A stretch of 64,000 nt of DNA from Erysipelothrix anatis. Lineage in GTDB: Bacteria; Bacillota_I; Bacilli_A; Erysipelotrichales; Erysipelotrichaceae. The stretch's first letter is position 1. The number at the start of each line of letters is the position of its first letter. This document shows, piece after piece, positions 62,128 to 64,000 of the stretch. Below the pieces are notes generated by a model, which was not told the DNA's origin, searched no databases, and saw only the letters and a list, made by a program, of their open reading frames with translations. Made by a program: the position numbers and the translations under genes. The DNA lies in assembly GCF_009828745.1 (NCBI RefSeq), contig NZ_WTSX01000004.1, positions 110,201 to 174,200 on the forward strand, in the 5' to 3' direction.

Positions 62128-63093
62128 ATGAAAACTATATCAGGATGGCATCATATCACCAATATCGCAAGTGATGCACAGAAAAACTACGAATTCTATA
62201 CAGAGGTTCTCGGAATGCGTTTATTAAAGAAAACCGTTAACCAAGATGATATTTCTGCATACCATACATTCTTTGGAGATGAGAACGCGTCTGCCGGAAA
62301 TGATTTAACTTTCTTTGATTTCCCTGGAATCAGTAAAGCTGTCCGTGGGACCAACGCAGTAACCTCTGTTGGACTGCGTGTCCCAAGTGATGCAGCACTT
62401 GAATACTGGATGCAGCGTTTTGACGAAAAAGGCGTTAAACACGATGCTATTGATGAACTCTTTGGTGTTAAAGGGCTTCGTTTTGAAGATATTGACGGCC
62501 TCCGTTTACGTCTTGTCTCAGACCAAACTGGTGGTGGTTTCCCAGCTGGAAAACCAAACCAATGGAGTGATGTACCTAACGAATTCGCAATTGTTGGACT
62601 CGGAACTATTGAAATCACAGTCCGCCATATTGATACACAAGAACAATTCTTAGTTGATGCTCTAGGCTTCACAAAAGTTGGTATTGAGGATGGTGTAACA
62701 CGATTTGAAACGGGCCCAGGTGGAAACTCATCATCCATTCATGTTCGCGTCGATCAATCTTCAGCAGACGAGTACCAAGGTTATGGTGCAGTTCACCACA
62801 TTGCGCTTCGTGTTGAAACAACCGAAGACCTCAAAGAGCGTATTGACCAAATGACCCGTAACATGTATCCAAACTCTGGTTTCGTAAACCGTCACTACTT
62901 TGAATCTCTCTACACACGAGTTGGACGTATTCTTTATGAATTTGCTACCGATACCCCTGGATTCACAGTTGACGAACCAATTGAAACATTAGGAGAAAAA
63001 CTAAGCCTTCCACCATTCCTCGAGCCACAACGTGACCGTATTGAAGCTGAAGTCCGTCCATTTGATACGAAACGAGTTAACTACCGAAAATAA
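62128..63093 (+). CDS. Ring-cleaving dioxygenase-like VOC protein
   Basis: A 321-residue protein of two vicinal-oxygen-chelate modules, resembling MhqO/YfiE-type ring-cleaving dioxygenases. Likely metal ligands are His in WHHITN, His in AVHHIALRVE and Glu in RILYEFATD. Family members act on hydroquinones or catechols or protect against quinones; the real substrate is unknown. The ATG at 62128 follows AAGGAG. It is divergent from the nrd operon and has no MarR/MhqR-type regulator gene beside it. Confidence 0.85.
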   Translation: MKTISGWHHITNIASDAQKNYEFYTEVLGMRLLKKTVNQDDISAYHTFFGDENASAGNDLTFFDFPGISKAVRGTNAVTSVGLRVPSDAALEYWMQRFDEKGVKHDAIDELFGVKGLRFEDIDGLRLRLVSDQTGGGFPAGKPNQWSDVPNEFAIVGLGTIEITVRHIDTQEQFLVDALGFTKVGIEDGVTRFETGPGGNSSSIHVRVDQSSADEYQGYGAVHHIALRVETTEDLKERIDQMTRNMYPNSGFVNRHYFESLYTRVGRILYEFATDTPGFTVDEPIETLGEKLSLPPFLEPQRDRIEAEVRPFDTKRVNYRK

Positions 63094-63100
63094 GGGATTC

Positions 63101-63118
63101 TGTGTTAATACACACAGT
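63101..63118. promoter_or_regulatory. Inverted repeat before the CoA-binding protein gene
   Basis: CTGTGT-TAAT-ACACACAG, an imperfect palindrome 18 bases upstream of the -10 box of the next gene and 7 bases after the dioxygenase stop. It is not followed by a T-run, so an operator is more likely than a terminator. Confidence 0.35.
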
Positions 63119-63135
63119 CTTCAAAAACAGTGTGC

Positions 63136-63141
63136 TATACT
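63136..63141 (+). promoter_or_regulatory. Extended -10 promoter
   Basis: TGCTATACT, an extended -10 (TG-N-TATACT), 24 bases before the start codon at 63166. Confidence 0.5.
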
Positions 63142-63165
63142 TAACTTATGAAAAGGAGTATATTT

Positions 63166-63561
63166 ATGGACAAATCATATGAGATTTTATCAACAAACAG
63201 CAATTATGCAGTAATTGGCATGACCGATGATCAGAAAAAATTTTCCTATAGAATTTACACTTTACTGAAAAACAAAGGCAAAATTACACGAGGCATTCAC
63301 CACCGTCTTACCGAAGTTGAAGGCGAACGTATTTATAACTCAATTGAAGCGATTGAAGATCCAATTGATGTCGCAGTCTTTGTTGTTAATCCAACGATTG
63401 GGATCAACTATCTTGAACCCATCAAAGCAAAAGGCATTTCGACCATTTGGCTCCAACCTGGAACTGTTAGCGATGAACTCGTTGCCAAAGCACATGATTT
63501 AGGACTGAACGTTGTTGAAGATTGTGTTCTTGCAACCTATGCCCGAAACGAATCGAAATAA
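63166..63561 (+). CDS. CoA-binding (YccU-like) protein
   Basis: A 131-residue Rossmann-fold protein of the CoA-binding domain family: YAVIGMTDDQKKFSYRIY near the N-terminus, a central strand VAVFVVNP, IKAKGISTIWLQPGTVSDELVAKA, and the terminal motif VVEDCVLAT with its cysteine. Members bind CoA; the function is unclear. The start at 63166 has AAAGGAG 7 bases upstream; an earlier ATG at 63148 lies at the presumed RNA start and is unlikely. Confidence 0.88.
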   Translation: MDKSYEILSTNSNYAVIGMTDDQKKFSYRIYTLLKNKGKITRGIHHRLTEVEGERIYNSIEAIEDPIDVAVFVVNPTIGINYLEPIKAKGISTIWLQPGTVSDELVAKAHDLGLNVVEDCVLATYARNESK

Positions 63562-63565
63562 TCAT

Positions 63566-63600
63566 AAAAAAAAGCCAGTTCATCGAACTGGCTTTTCTTT
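63566..63600. terminator. Bidirectional terminator next to the transposase gene
   Basis: AAAAGCCAGTTC-ATC-GAACTGGCTTTT, a 12-bp stem flanked by A- and T-runs. It ends 3 bases before the transposase stop codon. It fits a terminator; whether it also marks the end of the insertion sequence cannot be seen. Confidence 0.8.
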
Positions 63601-63602
63601 TA

Positions 63603-63998
63603 TCAAATCTCAACCGCACCACTATTCATTTTTAAAAATTCTATCTCATAAGCAGTTTTAAAGTCAAATATTTTACGCGGCATTGAGTTGATTTTAAAGG
63701 CAATGTCATCAAGATATTGTTGTCCAATGCTGTAAAGTGACTTTCCTTTCGGTATAAATCTTCTAACTATCGCATTGGCTCGTTCATTAGAACCACGCTG
63801 AAAAGAACAGTAAGGATCGCATTTATATAGTTTGACACCGAGTCGTTTTGCAGTAATTCCCATTGTATTAAACTCTAATCCATTATCAACGGTTATTGAT
63901 TTCGTCACTATTTTGTTTTCTTCTATAAATTTTCTAATTAATGAGGATGTGTAATAGTCCAATCGATACTCAGCCTTGATCAGCCAATTCATTCTGGA
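63603..63998 (-). mobile_element. IS30-family transposase, C-terminal part (continues beyond the window)
   Basis: At least 131 residues, open to the right edge with no start codon needed. VDNGLEF carries the second Asp of the DDE triad; the Glu lies in GSNERANAIVRRFIPKGKSL, a classic IS30-family signature; and MPRKIFDFKTAYEIEF closes the domain. The visible part has no frameshift. Left and right inverted repeats cannot be compared because the other end is outside the window, so it is unknown if the element is intact. Confidence 0.9.
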
Positions 63999-64000
63999 AC

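Noticed and set aside
62196..62738. Reverse-strand 180-codon ORF opposite the VOC dioxygenase gene
   Set aside because: Low-complexity Ser/Pro/Thr-rich antisense reading; the plus strand has the metal-ligand motifs and AAGGAG.

Overview
The window is a gene-dense stretch of a low-GC Firmicutes chromosome. Evidence is the AT-rich intergenic DNA, strong Shine-Dalgarno sites (GGAGG types), consensus sigma-A promoters, U-tailed hairpin terminators, and families typical of Bacillota: VanZ, BceB-like FtsX permease, an LPxTG surface protein, type III glutamine synthetase, KtrAB, an ECF-type FolT, and DUF969/DUF979 next to pcp. Gene content looks most like Erysipelotrichia; this is an inference, not a proven assignment. 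No rRNA, tRNA, CRISPR array or prophage was seen. One IS30-type transposase enters at the right edge.

Layout. 1-9.9 kb: the 3' end of a P-type ATPase gene, a GNAT enzyme, divergent nagA/nagB, PhnA, a TetR regulator with an FtsX-type permease, a DUF885 lipoprotein, a small membrane protein and VanZ. 9.9-18.8 kb: a flavoprotein, then a TcyP-type cystine transporter behind an attenuator-like leader, an M50 peptidase, a DUF349 protein, and an operon of DUF969-DUF979-pcp-gamma-glutamylcyclotransferase. 18.8-21.8 kb: trxA, CoA-disulfide reductase-rhodanese and a CsoR/CstR-type repressor, with a matching operator in the trxA promoter. 21.8-30.3 kb: a complete F-type ATP synthase operon (atpI-B-E-F-H-A-G-D-C) that continues into ktrB-ktrA. 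30.5-38.8 kb: an orphan substrate-binding lipoprotein, a deacetylase, paired membrane paralogues, tex, fhs, folT behind a tetrahydrofolate riboswitch, and ybaK. 38.8-48.9 kb: a full type II fatty-acid synthesis region, accB-C-D-A-fabH and acpP-fabD-G-F-Z-acpS-plsC, plus divergent fabV. 49-58 kb: MscS, YihY, a Cna-B surface protein, an unusual sigma factor with a membrane tail, a DAACS transporter and GlnN. 58-64 kb: nrdI-E-F-H, a VOC dioxygenase, a CoA-binding protein and the IS30 fragment.

Most notable is a small leader ORF at 11253-11309. It has its own Shine-Dalgarno site and three consecutive cysteine codons, and lies between a consensus promoter and an intrinsic terminator just before tcyP. 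This looks like ribosome-mediated cysteine attenuation of a cystine importer. Other points: a Na+-type ligand set in the ATP synthase c subunit with K+ uptake genes in the same operon; FabT-like boxes over three fatty-acid promoters with no fabT in view; a CstR-like repressor with Cys31 but His at position 60; and a sigma factor carrying a transmembrane segment and predicted external domain beside an LPxTG adhesin gene.

All start sites were adjusted by eye to the best ribosome-binding site. All family calls are from motif recognition; no database search or RNA folding was run.
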